Assembly: GCF_020736365.1 (NCBI RefSeq) | Contig: NZ_CP085988.1 | Coordinates: forward strand, 1,804,001 to 1,868,000 | Length of the DNA stretch: 64,000 nt | Source: Clostridium sp. M62/1 | GTDB taxonomy: Bacteria; Bacillota; Clostridia; Lachnospirales; Lachnospiraceae | Direction: 5' to 3' | Shown: piece after piece, positions 1 to 8,713 of the stretch | Layout: the number at the start of each line of letters is the position of its first letter | How positions within the stretch are numbered: the first letter of the stretch is position 1 | Translations under genes and position numbers: made by a program | The notes under the pieces: generated by a model | Seen by the model: the letters and a program-made list of their open reading frames with translations, nothing else | Databases searched by the model: none | Told to the model about the DNA's origin: nothing

Positions 1-100
1 ATAAGATATAAATAAAATCGTTTTAATCTCTGTATTTCTATATACCGTCCGGTTTTCGTACTTCAAGAGGATTGATTATCGTACTTGTGGAGTGCGGTTT

Positions 101-496
101 TCAGTCCGACCGCGTTCCATAACCGGATTTCTTGAAGTCGGTATTTGGAACCGCTTCATAGGATTTTGGGTAAATGCGGTTGGGTTTTCCACAGCCCTGC
201 TTCTGGATCTCCACCAGTCCGGCATATTGCAGCTCCCGCAGGGTATTGACCGCTTTCTGTCGCCCACAGTGGAGCAGCTCCACCACCTCGTTGATGGGAT
301 AGTAGAGGTAAATCCGCCCGTATTCGTCCGCCCAGCCATTTTTCCGGGATAGGTCTGTTCGGCGCAGGATAAAGGCATACAGTACCTTTGCTTCGTTGGA
401 CAGTGGCGTGAATGTGGGGGCTTCAAAAAGGAAATTAGGAAGCCGGGTAAAGCTGACCGCCTTTTCCGGCTGATGGATATAAATGGTGTTTGTCAT
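101..496 (-). CDS. RepA-type replication initiator, N-terminal part only
   Basis: This 131-residue protein matches the N-terminal region of the replication initiator A proteins found in Firmicutes plasmids and Tn1549-like integrative elements. The stretch RLPNFLFEAPTFTPLSNEAK, followed by a winged-helix-like segment with 'GRIYLYYPINEVVELLHCG', is typical of that family. These proteins are usually about twice this length. Here the frame closes with TGA just after 'KKSGYGTRSD', and a residual reading sense continues in other frames. The copy is therefore probably truncated or decayed, although the window edge prevents certainty. In such elements it starts replication of the excised circle. No clear Shine-Dalgarno sequence precedes the ATG. 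Confidence 0.6.
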   Translation of the reverse strand: MTNTIYIHQPEKAVSFTRLPNFLFEAPTFTPLSNEAKVLYAFILRRTDLSRKNGWADEYGRIYLYYPINEVVELLHCGRQKAVNTLRELQYAGLVEIQKQGCGKPNRIYPKSYEAVPNTDFKKSGYGTRSD

Positions 497-607
497 ATCG
501 TGTTTTGTGGACGGTTAGAAGCCCGTTTTCTGGGGCAGACGGTAGTTTCTATTGCCTGCCCCTGTTCTGTGCTTGCAAAGCCTTGTAAATCAAGGACTTT
601 TCAGCCC

Positions 608-1021
608 CTAACTGTCCACACAAGACCTCCTTTTCCGTTCACTTTCTGTTTTCTGCCGCCTGTGAACTCTGGCGGCACAGCCGGGGCAGTATTTCGCCCG
701 GTTTGACTTTGGGACGAACACTCTGCCGCAGACCGCACAGCGTTTCAGCTCCTTATCCCGGAAAATCTCCGCTTCCAGCGTCCCGATTTGCGGCAAGACC
801 GACCAGCGGAACCACTTACAGCAGACCGAGAAAGAAATGGTCTGGGGGCAGGTGTGGGTGTCCCCCTCGTCAAGGAGCATACAGTTCCCGTCCTCATAGT
901 TGCAGCACTCCCGGCGGATCAGGGCGTTTGCCTGTTTCCTCTGTGCCGGTGTCATGCGGTAAAGGGAACCGTCCTGTCTGCGCTCTATGGGCGGCAGTCG
1001 TTTATATGGGTTCTCTCTCAT
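608..1021 (-). CDS. cysteine-rich VLP-type mobile-element protein
   Basis: The start is placed at the ATG at 1021 because GGAGGG lies at the right distance upstream (1027-1032), giving 137 residues. The longer open frame up to 1186 has no such site. The protein begins 'MRENPYKRLPPIERR' and carries several cysteine pairs: ECCNYEDGNC in the middle and a C-terminal 'CAVCGRVF...KYCPGC' zinc-ribbon-like unit. This matches the cysteine-rich VLP family carried by Firmicutes conjugative elements, whose function is not known. It lies just upstream of the repA fragment on the same strand, as expected for an integrative-element module. Confidence 0.65.
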   Translation of the reverse strand: MRENPYKRLPPIERRQDGSLYRMTPAQRKQANALIRRECCNYEDGNCMLLDEGDTHTCPQTISFSVCCKWFRWSVLPQIGTLEAEIFRDKELKRCAVCGRVFVPKSNRAKYCPGCAARVHRRQKTESERKRRSCVDS

Positions 1022-1365
1022 GTGTTCCCTCCATTTTTCCTTTGCCGTTCTCCCCGAAAAGGCTTCCTGCCCCATTCCTGCGGCGTGTTCCGGCGTTGGC
1101 ACGCTCCCCGGACTTCGGGACATTTTGTCCCGAAGTGGCTCGTTGCGGTGCTTCCCCTGCCGGGGTATTCCTTTTCGGACGGTCATTCTGTTTTCAAGGT
1201 GCAGCTCATCGATGAACTACCTTAAGTCTACACCTAAAAGACCGCCCGCCCCGTATATCCATAAGGTCGGAAATCAGCCCGGAAAACTCTCTATTTCCAC
1301 GCTCTTGGAATTGTGGTAGAATAGAAGAAATAGAATGGCAAATCGAAATTTCACGGAGGTATATT

Positions 1366-1860
1366 ATGGGACTGTTTTCAAAGAAGAAAAATGAAGAAGT
1401 GGCTATTGATGAACTAACACCACAAATAAAAACTAAGTTAGATGAATTAGCCCAAAAAGGCAATCAGTTTGAGGAAGAAGAACAATATGAGGAAGCTATA
1501 CAAGCATGGAAAGAAGCTCTTAGCCTAATCCCAGAGCCACAGCAATTTTACAGTGAAACCATATGGTTTTTAGCTGCCATTGGCGATATTTATTTTCAAA
1601 AGAAACAATACGAAAAAGCACACGAATGCTTTGACAAAGCAAGGGGGAATTTGAGCGGCGAGGGATATGGAAATCCGTTTGTTATGCTTCGATTAGGTGA
1701 ATGTTGTTTAGAAATAGGGGACGAAAAAAACGCCACAGAATATTTGCTTAGAGCCTATATGTTTGAAGGAAGGGAGATATTTGAGCCTGACGAGGACGGT
1801 AATGATGATGGCAAAAAATATTTTGATTATTTAAGAACTCATGTTGAAAACATTGAGTGA
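1366..1860 (+). CDS. tetratricopeptide-repeat protein
   Basis: This 164-residue, acidic and mainly helical protein starts after GGAGG. Two TPR-like helical pairs are visible: one around 'GNQFEEEEQYEEAIQAWKEA' (residues about 32-51), and one around 'GDIYFQKKQYEKAHECFDKA' (about 73-92). A third, weaker unit follows at 'LGECCLEIGDEKNATEYLL'. Proteins of this kind often act as protein-protein adaptors or as immunity proteins beside toxins, but no toxin is visible next to it. Base composition is more AT-rich than in the flanking element genes, so it may be separately acquired cargo. The exact role is unknown. Confidence 0.6.
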   Translation: MGLFSKKKNEEVAIDELTPQIKTKLDELAQKGNQFEEEEQYEEAIQAWKEALSLIPEPQQFYSETIWFLAAIGDIYFQKKQYEKAHECFDKARGNLSGEGYGNPFVMLRLGECCLEIGDEKNATEYLLRAYMFEGREIFEPDEDGNDDGKKYFDYLRTHVENIE

Positions 1861-1910
1861 AGATTAAGATAACACAGTTCCCATTTATCGAGCAGACAAG
1901 GAGGGAGAGC

Positions 1911-2711
1911 ATGGAACTATCCATACAAGAACGATTGAAAGATTTGCGTGTGGAGCGTGGGCTGACGCTGGAGCAGCTTGAGGAGCAGGTAAATCTCTCC
2001 AAGTCTGCGCTGGGCAGCTATGAAGCAAAGGATTTTAAGGACATCAGTCACTATGCTATTATCAAGCTGGCGAAGTTTTACGGTGTAACCGCCGATTATC
2101 TACTGGGGCTGTCCCAAACAAGAAATCACCCAAACGCTGATCTTGCAGACCTGCGTTTGAGTGATGATATGATTGAACTCTTGAAAAGTGGGTTGATAGA
2201 TAATTCCCTCTTGTGTGAACTGGCAGTACACCCGGATTTTCCCCGGCTGATGGCTGACCTTGAAATCTATGTAAACGGTATCGCAGGAAAACAGGTACAG
2301 AGTGCAAACGCCATCGTGGACACCATGAGTGCAACGATTATGAAGCAGTACAATCCCGGCTTGTCCGACCCGCAGCTAAGACAGCTTATCGCCGCCCATA
2401 TTGATGATGACAGCTTTTGCCGCTATGTGATACAGCAGGACATAAACAAGATAGCCCTCGACCTGCGGGAAGCCCATAAGGACGATTTTTTCAGCGTTCC
2501 GGGGGACAACCCACTGGAAGATTTCTTGCAGACCGCCGAGGAAACTGCCAGTCCAGACAGCGACCCGGAGCAAGCGGCTTTGGCGTTTATCTGTAAGCGG
2601 CTCAAGCTGAATTTGAAAAAGCTGTCCGAGGAAGAAAAGAAGTGGCTGAAAAAGATTGCACAGAAGTCGGACTTGCTGAAAAATCCGAACCCACAGCGGG
2701 GGAGGAAATAA
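1911..2711 (+). CDS. XRE-family HTH regulator with long C-terminal region
   Basis: The ATG at 1911 is chosen because AAGGAGGG precedes it at good spacing; the frame is open 18 codons further upstream without such a site. The first 65 residues form an XRE-type helix-turn-helix ('LKDLRVERGLTLEQLEEQV' then 'LSKSALGSYE'), ending with 'GVTADYLLGL', the usual end of the Cro/CI-like domain. The remaining 200 residues have no recognised domain and end in a lysine-rich tail. Such regulators are common in Tn1549-type elements. DNA binding is well supported; its target is not visible. Confidence 0.75.
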   Translation: MELSIQERLKDLRVERGLTLEQLEEQVNLSKSALGSYEAKDFKDISHYAIIKLAKFYGVTADYLLGLSQTRNHPNADLADLRLSDDMIELLKSGLIDNSLLCELAVHPDFPRLMADLEIYVNGIAGKQVQSANAIVDTMSATIMKQYNPGLSDPQLRQLIAAHIDDDSFCRYVIQQDINKIALDLREAHKDDFFSVPGDNPLEDFLQTAEETASPDSDPEQAALAFICKRLKLNLKKLSEEEKKWLKKIAQKSDLLKNPNPQRGRK

Positions 2712-2757
2712 GAAATTGATAAAATTGAATTTACTTTTTTAACAGGAGGATTATACA

Positions 2758-3123
2758 ATGAGTATGGATTTGAATTTTTGGAAGTACAAGGAAGATACCG
2801 CACATGACCATTCAACCGTATATCAGACAGCGTGTTGTGATGGCGAGGTAATGGAAGTATTGGAAGTTCTTCCGATTGACGAGATTTTGAAAAAAGTGGC
2901 TGATTCTTTTTCTGACTGGAATATACAAGGTGGAGGCAAAGATTTTGAAAAAGAAGGACATGGAGCATTTCAGGTTTTTACAACTTCGCAAATCGTAAGG
3001 TTTGATTGCTATGGTATGCAAGAGGCTGATATGAACGCTCTCATGGATATTTTACTTGATTTTGGTTGCCCTCTATACGACCCACAAATTTCAACGAGAT
3101 TCGATTCTTGGACAGATAGATAA
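2758..3123 (+). CDS. hypothetical protein, possible immunity-like
   Basis: This 121-residue protein follows the XRE gene by 46 bases and has an AGGAGG site before the ATG. It is soluble and acidic, begins 'MSMDLNFWKYK', and has no signal peptide or membrane segment. I do not recognise a family with confidence. The size, acidity and position beside a TPR protein and a regulator resemble small immunity proteins of polymorphic toxin loci, but no toxin is seen. Confidence 0.5.
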   Translation: MSMDLNFWKYKEDTAHDHSTVYQTACCDGEVMEVLEVLPIDEILKKVADSFSDWNIQGGGKDFEKEGHGAFQVFTTSQIVRFDCYGMQEADMNALMDILLDFGCPLYDPQISTRFDSWTDR

Positions 3124-3145
3124 CAAATCCCATTTATCGTGGAGA

Positions 3146-3230
3146 TAGCAAAGCCAGCCGAGCCAGTCAACGGTCAAGATGAACGGCGCATTTTATGCGC
3201 CGCCGTTGACAGTCCCGCCCGTCTTTGCTA
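3146..3230. repeat. nested inverted repeats in the mobile-element fragment
   Basis: Three nested complementary arms are visible. TAGCAAA (3146-3152) pairs with TTTGCTA (3224-3230), GTCAACGG pairs with CCGTTGAC (3203-3210), and GGCGCA pairs with TGCGCC around a TTTTA loop. Such a folded region could be a single-strand origin or a protein binding site of the mobile element. It is non-coding as far as I can see. Confidence 0.6.
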
Positions 3231-3242
3231 ATAGTCAATCAA

Positions 3243-3272
3243 GGCGGGAAAGCCTTAAAATGGCTTCCCGCC
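3243..3272. repeat. GC-rich hairpin
   Basis: GGCGGGAAAGCC and GGCTTCCCGCC are complementary apart from one bulged base, and are separated by TTAAAAT. No T-tract follows on either side, so it is not a standard terminator. It belongs to the structured block upstream of the transfer origin. Confidence 0.5.
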
Positions 3273-3484
3273 CATTTCAATTTTGAGAGAAAAATCCGTC
3301 TGTTTTTTCGTAAGTGTGGCTATCCGTGTGGGACGGGGGCTTTCATATCCGCCCTGTCTGCTGATGAAACCAGTCCTGCGCTTGCGGCTCCACGCCACGC
3401 AATCACAGCCCTGTTTTCCTGCCGTTTCAAATGCCCTTGTCCTCCCGGTTGGCAACGGCATTTTCGCAGCAACGCCGACAGAGC

Positions 3485-3520
3485 GTATAACACACTACAC
3501 TTTGCGAGCAAAGTCGTGTG
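3485..3520 (-). other. MobV (pMV158-like) origin of transfer
   Basis: Read on the minus strand, an inverted repeat ACTTTGC-TC-GCAAAGT (3514-3499) is followed at once by GTAGTGTG|TTATAC (to 3485). The pMV158 origin has the same plan: an inverted repeat ending in AAAGT, then TAGTGTG/TTATAC, with the nick between G and T. The predicted nick lies between 3491 and 3490. No MobV relaxase gene is in the window, so the site would need a relaxase supplied in trans, or is left over from a larger element. Confidence 0.65.
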
Positions 3521-3549
3521 CCAAGGGGCAAGCCCCTTTGGAAACCCCA

Positions 3550-3615
3550 GACAACAAAACAGGCTGAATATCTCGCATTTCCCCGGTGCTTGATATTCAG
3601 CCTTTATTTGTTGTC
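3550..3615. repeat. long imperfect inverted repeat near the element boundary
   Basis: GACAACAAAACAGGCTGAATATC (3550-3572) is the near-complement of 3592-3615, with a small insertion in one arm. A 19-base loop separates the arms. It lies about 50 bases before the junction with the flippase gene and could be a transcription stop or a structural end of the element. Confidence 0.5.
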
Positions 3616-3664
3616 AGCAGCCCCCGCTTCGTGGTCTGCGTGTAGTTCCTTGTAAACTGACCTA

Positions 3665-4459
3665 ACCCTTGCAATTAATGTTTATTCTCACATGGATACA
3701 GTAATGCTTGGATTATATCAAGGTGATTATGCAACAGGTATATATTCCGTTGCTGTTAAAGTAAAGACTATTTTGCTGACTTTGATATCTTCATTTAGTG
3801 TGGTTATGATGTCCAGATTGTCATATGTTGGTAGAAACAGCGAAAATAGTATGTATGGGTTACTACAGAAATCGTATGAATTATTGCTGTTTGTGACCAT
3901 TCCAATTTGTACTTACTTTACATTTTTCTCGCGTGAAAGTGTTATCTTTCTGTCGGGAGTATCTTTTGAAGAAGCTAGCGCACCAATGAGAATTCTGATG
4001 CCTACAATTATTATTTCTTCTGTGTCCCAGATTGTAGGTAGTCAATATTCTGTTTCGATAGGTAAAGAGAAAAACCTCATGATTGCCGTTGTTACAGGAG
4101 CTATTGTAAACCTGATATTTAACAGCATTTTCATTCCTAAACTATCATATAATGGAGCGGCTATTGGTACCTTGATTGCTGAGGCAACGCAATGCTCTAT
4201 TCAGATTTTTTTGGCATGGCAAATGGTGAAGCAAGTATTTACAGTTAAGGCCCTGGGTAAAGTGGTCATAGGAACAGGAATTGCTTATATAGTTTCTTTG
4301 ATATTTAATTCAATGATTAGTATTTCGGGAAGTTTTTGGATGTTATTTATAAATGCATGTCTGTTCTTTTCTGTATACGCAATTGTAATGATTATCTTGA
4401 AATATGAGCTGTGCCTTAGTATGCTTCAGCTAGCGATATCCAAGATTTTGAAAAAATGA
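3665..4459 (+). pseudogene. polysaccharide flippase (Wzx/MATE-like), 3' half
   Basis: The frame encodes about 260 residues that match the C-terminal half of oligosaccharide flippases, which are normally about 480 residues long. It opens in mid-protein at 'AINVYSHMDTVMLGLYQGD', a segment found near the centre of the family, and shows six or more hydrophobic helices. The ATG at 3692 lies inside this conserved motif and has no ribosome binding site, so it is not a true start. The 5' half was lost where mobile-element DNA meets the gene at about 3660. Flippases move lipid-linked repeat units across the membrane, and glf directly downstream fits that pathway. Confidence 0.8.
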
Positions 4460-4509
4460 AATAGATATACGATTATTGGGGACGATGTCCTTATGAGAGG
4501 TTAAACACT

Positions 4510-5628
4510 ATGTACGATTATTTAGTAGTAGGATCAGGCTTATATGGAGCTGTATTTGCACAGCAAGCGAAAGCAGCAGGCAAGTCGGTACTTGTAATTG
4601 ATAAGAGACCAAACATTGCTGGAAATGTTTATACGCAAAAGGTTGAAGGAATAAATTTTCATAAATATGGAGCACATATTTTCCACACCAACAATACAAA
4701 GGTTTGGAATTACATCACACAGTTCGCAACATTCAATCGTTTCACAAACTCTCCGGTTGCAAATTATAAGGGCGAGCTTTATTCCATGCCTTTCAATATG
4801 TACACTTTCAACAAGATGTGGGGTGTTGTAACTCCTGAAGAAGCTGCTGCAAAGATTGAAGAGCAGAAGAAAGAGATTTCCGGCGATCCTCAGAATCTTG
4901 AGGAGCAGGCTATCAGTCTGGTTGGACGTGATATCTATGAAAAACTGGTAAAAGGTTATACCGAGAAGCAGTGGGGACGTGATTGCAAAGAACTTCCTGC
5001 ATTTATCATTAGGCGTTTACCGGTTCGTTTGACTTTCGATAACAACTACTTCAATGCTCTTTATCAGGGCATTCCAGTGGGTGGTTACACCAAGATGGTT
5101 GAAAACATGCTTGCAGGAATCGAAGTAATCCTTAATGAGGACTACCTTGCAGATAAGGATAAATGGGACGGCATGGCGGCGAAGGTTGTTTACACCGGAG
5201 CTATTGATGCATACTTCGATTTCTGCCTGGGCAATCTTGAGTATCGTTCTGTTCGTTTTGAAAATGAGATCCTCGAAATGCCAAATTTTCAAGGAAACGC
5301 AGCTGTCAATTATACAGATCGAGAGACTCCTTGGACCCGCATTATCGAGCACAAATGGTTTGAGTTTGGTAAGGATGAAGAGGGCAATGATCTGCCTAAG
5401 ACTATCATTAGCCGTGAATACAGCTCTGAGTGGAAACCTGGTGATGAGCCTTATTATCCTGTAAACGACGAGAAAAACGGTGAACTCTATAAGAAGTATA
5501 GAGCGTTAGCAGATAAAGAAGAGAAAATCATCTTCGGTGGTCGTCTTGGCGAATATAAGTATTATGACATGGATGCAGTTATTGCATCTGCTTTGGATAT
5601 GGCTGAGAGAGTTTTAAGGAAGGATTAA
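4510..5628 (+). CDS. glf: UDP-galactopyranose mutase
   Basis: This flavoenzyme converts UDP-galactopyranose to UDP-galactofuranose for surface glycans and acts in the cytoplasm. At 372 residues it is full length. The N-terminus 'YLVVGSGLYGAVFA' is the FAD-binding dinucleotide fold. 'KYGAHIFHT' and 'FTNSPVANYKGELYSMPFNM' are signature active-site segments, and the C-terminal 'FGGRLGEYKYYDMD' closes the FAD site. It sits between the flippase relic and an acyltransferase relic, so it is the only intact member of this polysaccharide group. Whether galactofuranose is still used depends on genes outside the window. Confidence 0.96.
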   Translation: MYDYLVVGSGLYGAVFAQQAKAAGKSVLVIDKRPNIAGNVYTQKVEGINFHKYGAHIFHTNNTKVWNYITQFATFNRFTNSPVANYKGELYSMPFNMYTFNKMWGVVTPEEAAAKIEEQKKEISGDPQNLEEQAISLVGRDIYEKLVKGYTEKQWGRDCKELPAFIIRRLPVRLTFDNNYFNALYQGIPVGGYTKMVENMLAGIEVILNEDYLADKDKWDGMAAKVVYTGAIDAYFDFCLGNLEYRSVRFENEILEMPNFQGNAAVNYTDRETPWTRIIEHKWFEFGKDEEGNDLPKTIISREYSSEWKPGDEPYYPVNDEKNGELYKKYRALADKEEKIIFGGRLGEYKYYDMDAVIASALDMAERVLRKD

Positions 5629-5633
5629 TAACA

Positions 5634-6208
5634 ATGTCTGAGAAAAAGAGATATGCATATTTTGATTATCTAAGTATAGCCGCATGTATAGCTGTACTTT
5701 ATATGCACCATAATGGGTTGGCTCATCATTATGAAAAGTCTGCCATGTGGCTAATTTCTATGGGAATTGAATGCTTATGCTTTTGGGCTGTGCCTGTCTT
5801 CTTTATGATTTCAGGGGCTAAACTAATGAATTATCGAGAGCGACACACCACGAAAGAATTCATAAAAAGAAGGATAGAAAAAGTTGTAATCCCGTGGTTG
5901 GCTTGGAGCGCAATTTTTCTGTTTTTACAAGTTATAAAAGGAAGCGTAAAGCTAGAAGAAGTCCTTTCAATAAAAGTAGTTTCTTTATTCTTAAATACAG
6001 AAATCATAGGAGTGTATTGGTTCTTTCCTGCTTTGATATCCGTATATCTTTGTATTCCAGTTCTATCCGCTATAAGCAAAAGCGAGGACGGGGACGGTAT
6101 CCTCAAATATATTGTGGGCGTGACTTTTATAACCACCTATTGTTTACCTTGGCTATTTGAAATCTTGAGGATTGAATTCAATCGTGATTTGATGTTCCCG
6201 CTGGGGGG
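5634..6208 (+). pseudogene. acyltransferase family 3, N-terminal fragment
   Basis: These 191 codons encode the N-terminal part of a multi-spanning acyltransferase-3 membrane protein. 'YFDYLSIAACIAVLYMHHNG' carries the characteristic first helix with the histidine pair, and later helices include 'WFFPALISVYLCIPVLS'. Such enzymes O-acetylate polysaccharides. It starts 5 bases after glf, suggesting one operon. The frame reaches 'LMFPLGG' and is then cut by an IS21 element; the sequence resumes in frame after 8836. Confidence 0.85.
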
Positions 6209-6312
6209 TGAGTATTCCGGTCAGTTTTACACCGTAATTCCGGAAGTTGGAAACCGGCGTTCCGATGTAAAGGAAACCGTGATTCCAGAGCCATGGAAAC
6301 CGTGGTTTCTTC

Positions 6313-6358
6313 CCTTATAATGTATTTATGCGTCTCTTAGCGTAAATACATTATAAGG
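6313..6358 (+). promoter_or_regulatory. 16-bp perfect hairpin overlapping the istA ribosome binding site
   Basis: CCTTATAATGTATTTA (6313-6328) and its exact complement (6343-6358) flank a 14-base loop. The 3' arm ends in TTATAAGG and runs into the AAGGAGG Shine-Dalgarno sequence of istA. A transcript entering from the acyltransferase operon would fold and hide the start of the site, which would limit transposase made from outside promoters. The left arm also holds TATAAT, which could serve as the element's own -10 box. Confidence 0.6.
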
Positions 6359-6370
6359 AGGTCGTCTGTT

Positions 6371-7930
6371 ATGACCAAATACCGCGAGATTATCAGACTT
6401 GCCAGTCTGAGTCTCAGTCAGACGAACATCGCGCTTAGCTGCGGTGTATCCAAGAAAACGGTCAATAAGGTTTTAAAAGCTGCCAGAGAAAAAGGCATCT
6501 CGTGGCCGCTTGATCCAAACCAGACCGATTCAGTGATTGAGCAGCTGCTGTTCCCGAAGAAGAACAGCCCTGAGTCTCAATCAAACAGGCGGATGCCGGA
6601 TTATGCGCATATCCGCAAGGAGCTTCTCCGTAATGGAGTAAATAAGAAACTCCTCTGGACAGAATACCTTGAGGAATGCCGCCTTTCCGGGGATGAGCCG
6701 CTTATGTACTCACAGTTCTGCTATTACATCCAGAAGGATGAACAGAAGCGCCGCGCCACCATGCATATCAACCGCAAACCTGCGGAACAGGTTGAGGTTG
6801 ACTGGGCCGGAGATCCGGCACATATCATCGATCCGGATACCTGCGAAATCCTGGATGCCTACATTTTCGTAGGAGTGATGACTTACAGCCAGTATCCATA
6901 CGTAGAAGCGTTCATGGATGAAAAGCAGCCTTCGTGGATTGCTGCGCATGTCCACATGTATGAATATTTTGGCGGTGTTGCCAGGATTCTCGTGCCGGAT
7001 AACTGCCGTACTGCTGTGGATCACAACAAGGGTTGGAAAGATCAGCGGATCAATGCCGTCTATCAGGAGATGGCAGAGCACTATGGCACTGCGATTATTC
7101 CAGCCCGCGTCCGGGCTCCAAAGAACAAACCCAATGCCGAGGGCAGTGTAGGGAATATTTCCACCTGGATCACCGCAGCCCTGCGCAATGAGCAGTTCTT
7201 CTCCCTCATTGAGTTAAACCGAGCAATCCGACAGAAACTGGAAGAGTTCAGCCATCGCCCTTTTCAAAAGAAAGAGGGCAGCCGGTATGAGATCTTCCGC
7301 AACGAAGAACTGCCACTCCTGGCACCTTTACCTGCCACCCCATATGAACTGGCGGAATGGAAACAAGCCACCGTTCAGTTCAATTATCACATATCCTTTG
7401 CCGGAATGCTATACTCAGTTCCTTATGAATATATAAAACGCAAAGTTGATGTGAGGGTTGCAGATAAGACCATTGAGATTTTTTACAATCACAACCGGAT
7501 TGCATCCCACCGCCGGCTTTATGGACGTAAGGGACAATACAGCACCGTCACAGAGCATATGCCGGCATCTCACCAGCAGTATCTGGAATGGAACGGCGAC
7601 CGTTTCCGCAAATGGGCGGAGCGGATCGGCTCCAGTACTTATCAGGTAATTGATGCAATCCTTACCTCCAAACGCGTAGAACAACAGTCCTACCGCAGCT
7701 GTATGGGGCTTTTAAAACTGGCCGACAAATATTCCGTTGACCGTTTGGAAGCCGCCTGCCGGAAAGCACTCTCCTTTACGGCTGCTCCCAGTTATAAGAG
7801 TATCAAGAACATCCTTGATACCGGAAGCGACCAGATGGAGATGCCGGACAAAGGAGCAGCAAGCAGCCATACTGAACCAGCAAAGAGCAGCCATGCGCTT
7901 ACAAGGGGCGCTGATTACTACAGGAGGTAA
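6371..7930 (+). CDS. istA: IS21-family transposase IstA
   Basis: This 519-residue DDE transposase starts after AAGGAGG. The N-terminus is a helix-turn-helix ('LSQTNIALSCGVSKKTVNKV'). The integrase core includes 'VEVDWAGDPAHI' with the first Asp, 'RILVPDNCRTAV' with the second, and 'PKNKPNAEGSVG' with the Glu. A C-terminal beta-barrel-like region follows ('VPYEYIKRKVDVRV'). It works with IstB, encoded 6 bases downstream, to cut and join the element ends. Nothing suggests inactivation. Confidence 0.95.
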   Translation: MTKYREIIRLASLSLSQTNIALSCGVSKKTVNKVLKAAREKGISWPLDPNQTDSVIEQLLFPKKNSPESQSNRRMPDYAHIRKELLRNGVNKKLLWTEYLEECRLSGDEPLMYSQFCYYIQKDEQKRRATMHINRKPAEQVEVDWAGDPAHIIDPDTCEILDAYIFVGVMTYSQYPYVEAFMDEKQPSWIAAHVHMYEYFGGVARILVPDNCRTAVDHNKGWKDQRINAVYQEMAEHYGTAIIPARVRAPKNKPNAEGSVGNISTWITAALRNEQFFSLIELNRAIRQKLEEFSHRPFQKKEGSRYEIFRNEELPLLAPLPATPYELAEWKQATVQFNYHISFAGMLYSVPYEYIKRKVDVRVADKTIEIFYNHNRIASHRRLYGRKGQYSTVTEHMPASHQQYLEWNGDRFRKWAERIGSSTYQVIDAILTSKRVEQQSYRSCMGLLKLADKYSVDRLEAACRKALSFTAAPSYKSIKNILDTGSDQMEMPDKGAASSHTEPAKSSHALTRGADYYRR

Positions 7931-7936
7931 GGAACC

Positions 7937-8713
7937 ATGACTACACAAAGCACGATAGATAAACTCATTGAAATGCGCCTGACATCTATGTCTGATGCAT
8001 TCCGCATCCAGATGGATGATCCCAAGATGAAGGAGATATCTTTTGAGGATCGTTTTGGAATGCTGGTGGATATCGAATACAGCAACCGCAAGAGCAACAG
8101 CCTGAAACGCCTGATCCGCAATGCCGGATTTGACCAGCCAGACGCAGACATTGGCAATATCAACTATACTTCCGGGCGCAAGCTGAACCGTTCTTTGATT
8201 GAGCGGCTCGCAACCTGTGAATATATCACAGAACACAGGAATCTCTTTATTACCGGAGCTACTGGGAGTGGAAAGACCTACCTGGCATGCGCATTCGGGA
8301 TGGAAGCCTGCAAACAGCGTTACAAGACGAAATATGTCCGCCTGCCGGATCTGCTTCTGGAACTGGAGATGGCACGCAATGACGGTACATACAAAAAGGT
8401 CCAAGGGAAATACGCTAACCCTGTTCTGCTGATCATTGATGAATGGCTTCTGCTGAAGCCCACAGAATCCGAACAGCATGACATTCTGGAGCTTCTTCAC
8501 AGGAGACGCAGGAAGTCATCTACCATCTTCTGTTCCCAGTACGACCCCAGTGGCTGGTATGACCAGCTTGGTGGTGATGACAGTCCTCTGTCGGAAGCGA
8601 TATTGGACCGCATCAAGCATGATGCATACAAGATCAATATCGTCCCAACGGATCCGGCGAATTACAGATCCATGCGGGAGGTATATGGATTAGATCCGGC
8701 CTTAAGCGAGTAA
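7937..8713 (+). CDS. istB: IS21-family helper ATPase IstB
   Basis: This 258-residue AAA+ ATPase of the DnaC/IstB type recruits IstA to target DNA. Walker A is 'GATGSGKTYLAC' and Walker B is 'LLIIDEWLLL'. The start follows AGGAGG, 6 bases after the istA stop, consistent with translational coupling. Length is normal for the family. Confidence 0.95.
   Translation: MTTQSTIDKLIEMRLTSMSDAFRIQMDDPKMKEISFEDRFGMLVDIEYSNRKSNSLKRLIRNAGFDQPDADIGNINYTSGRKLNRSLIERLATCEYITEHRNLFITGATGSGKTYLACAFGMEACKQRYKTKYVRLPDLLLELEMARNDGTYKKVQGKYANPVLLIIDEWLLLKPTESEQHDILELLHRRRRKSSTIFCSQYDPSGWYDQLGGDDSPLSEAILDRIKHDAYKINIVPTDPANYRSMREVYGLDPALSE

Noticed and set aside
3225..3593. Overlapping 60-120 codon frames on both strands around the transfer origin
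   Set aside because: The region is structured non-coding mobile-element DNA; frames conflict with each other and lack ribosome binding sites.
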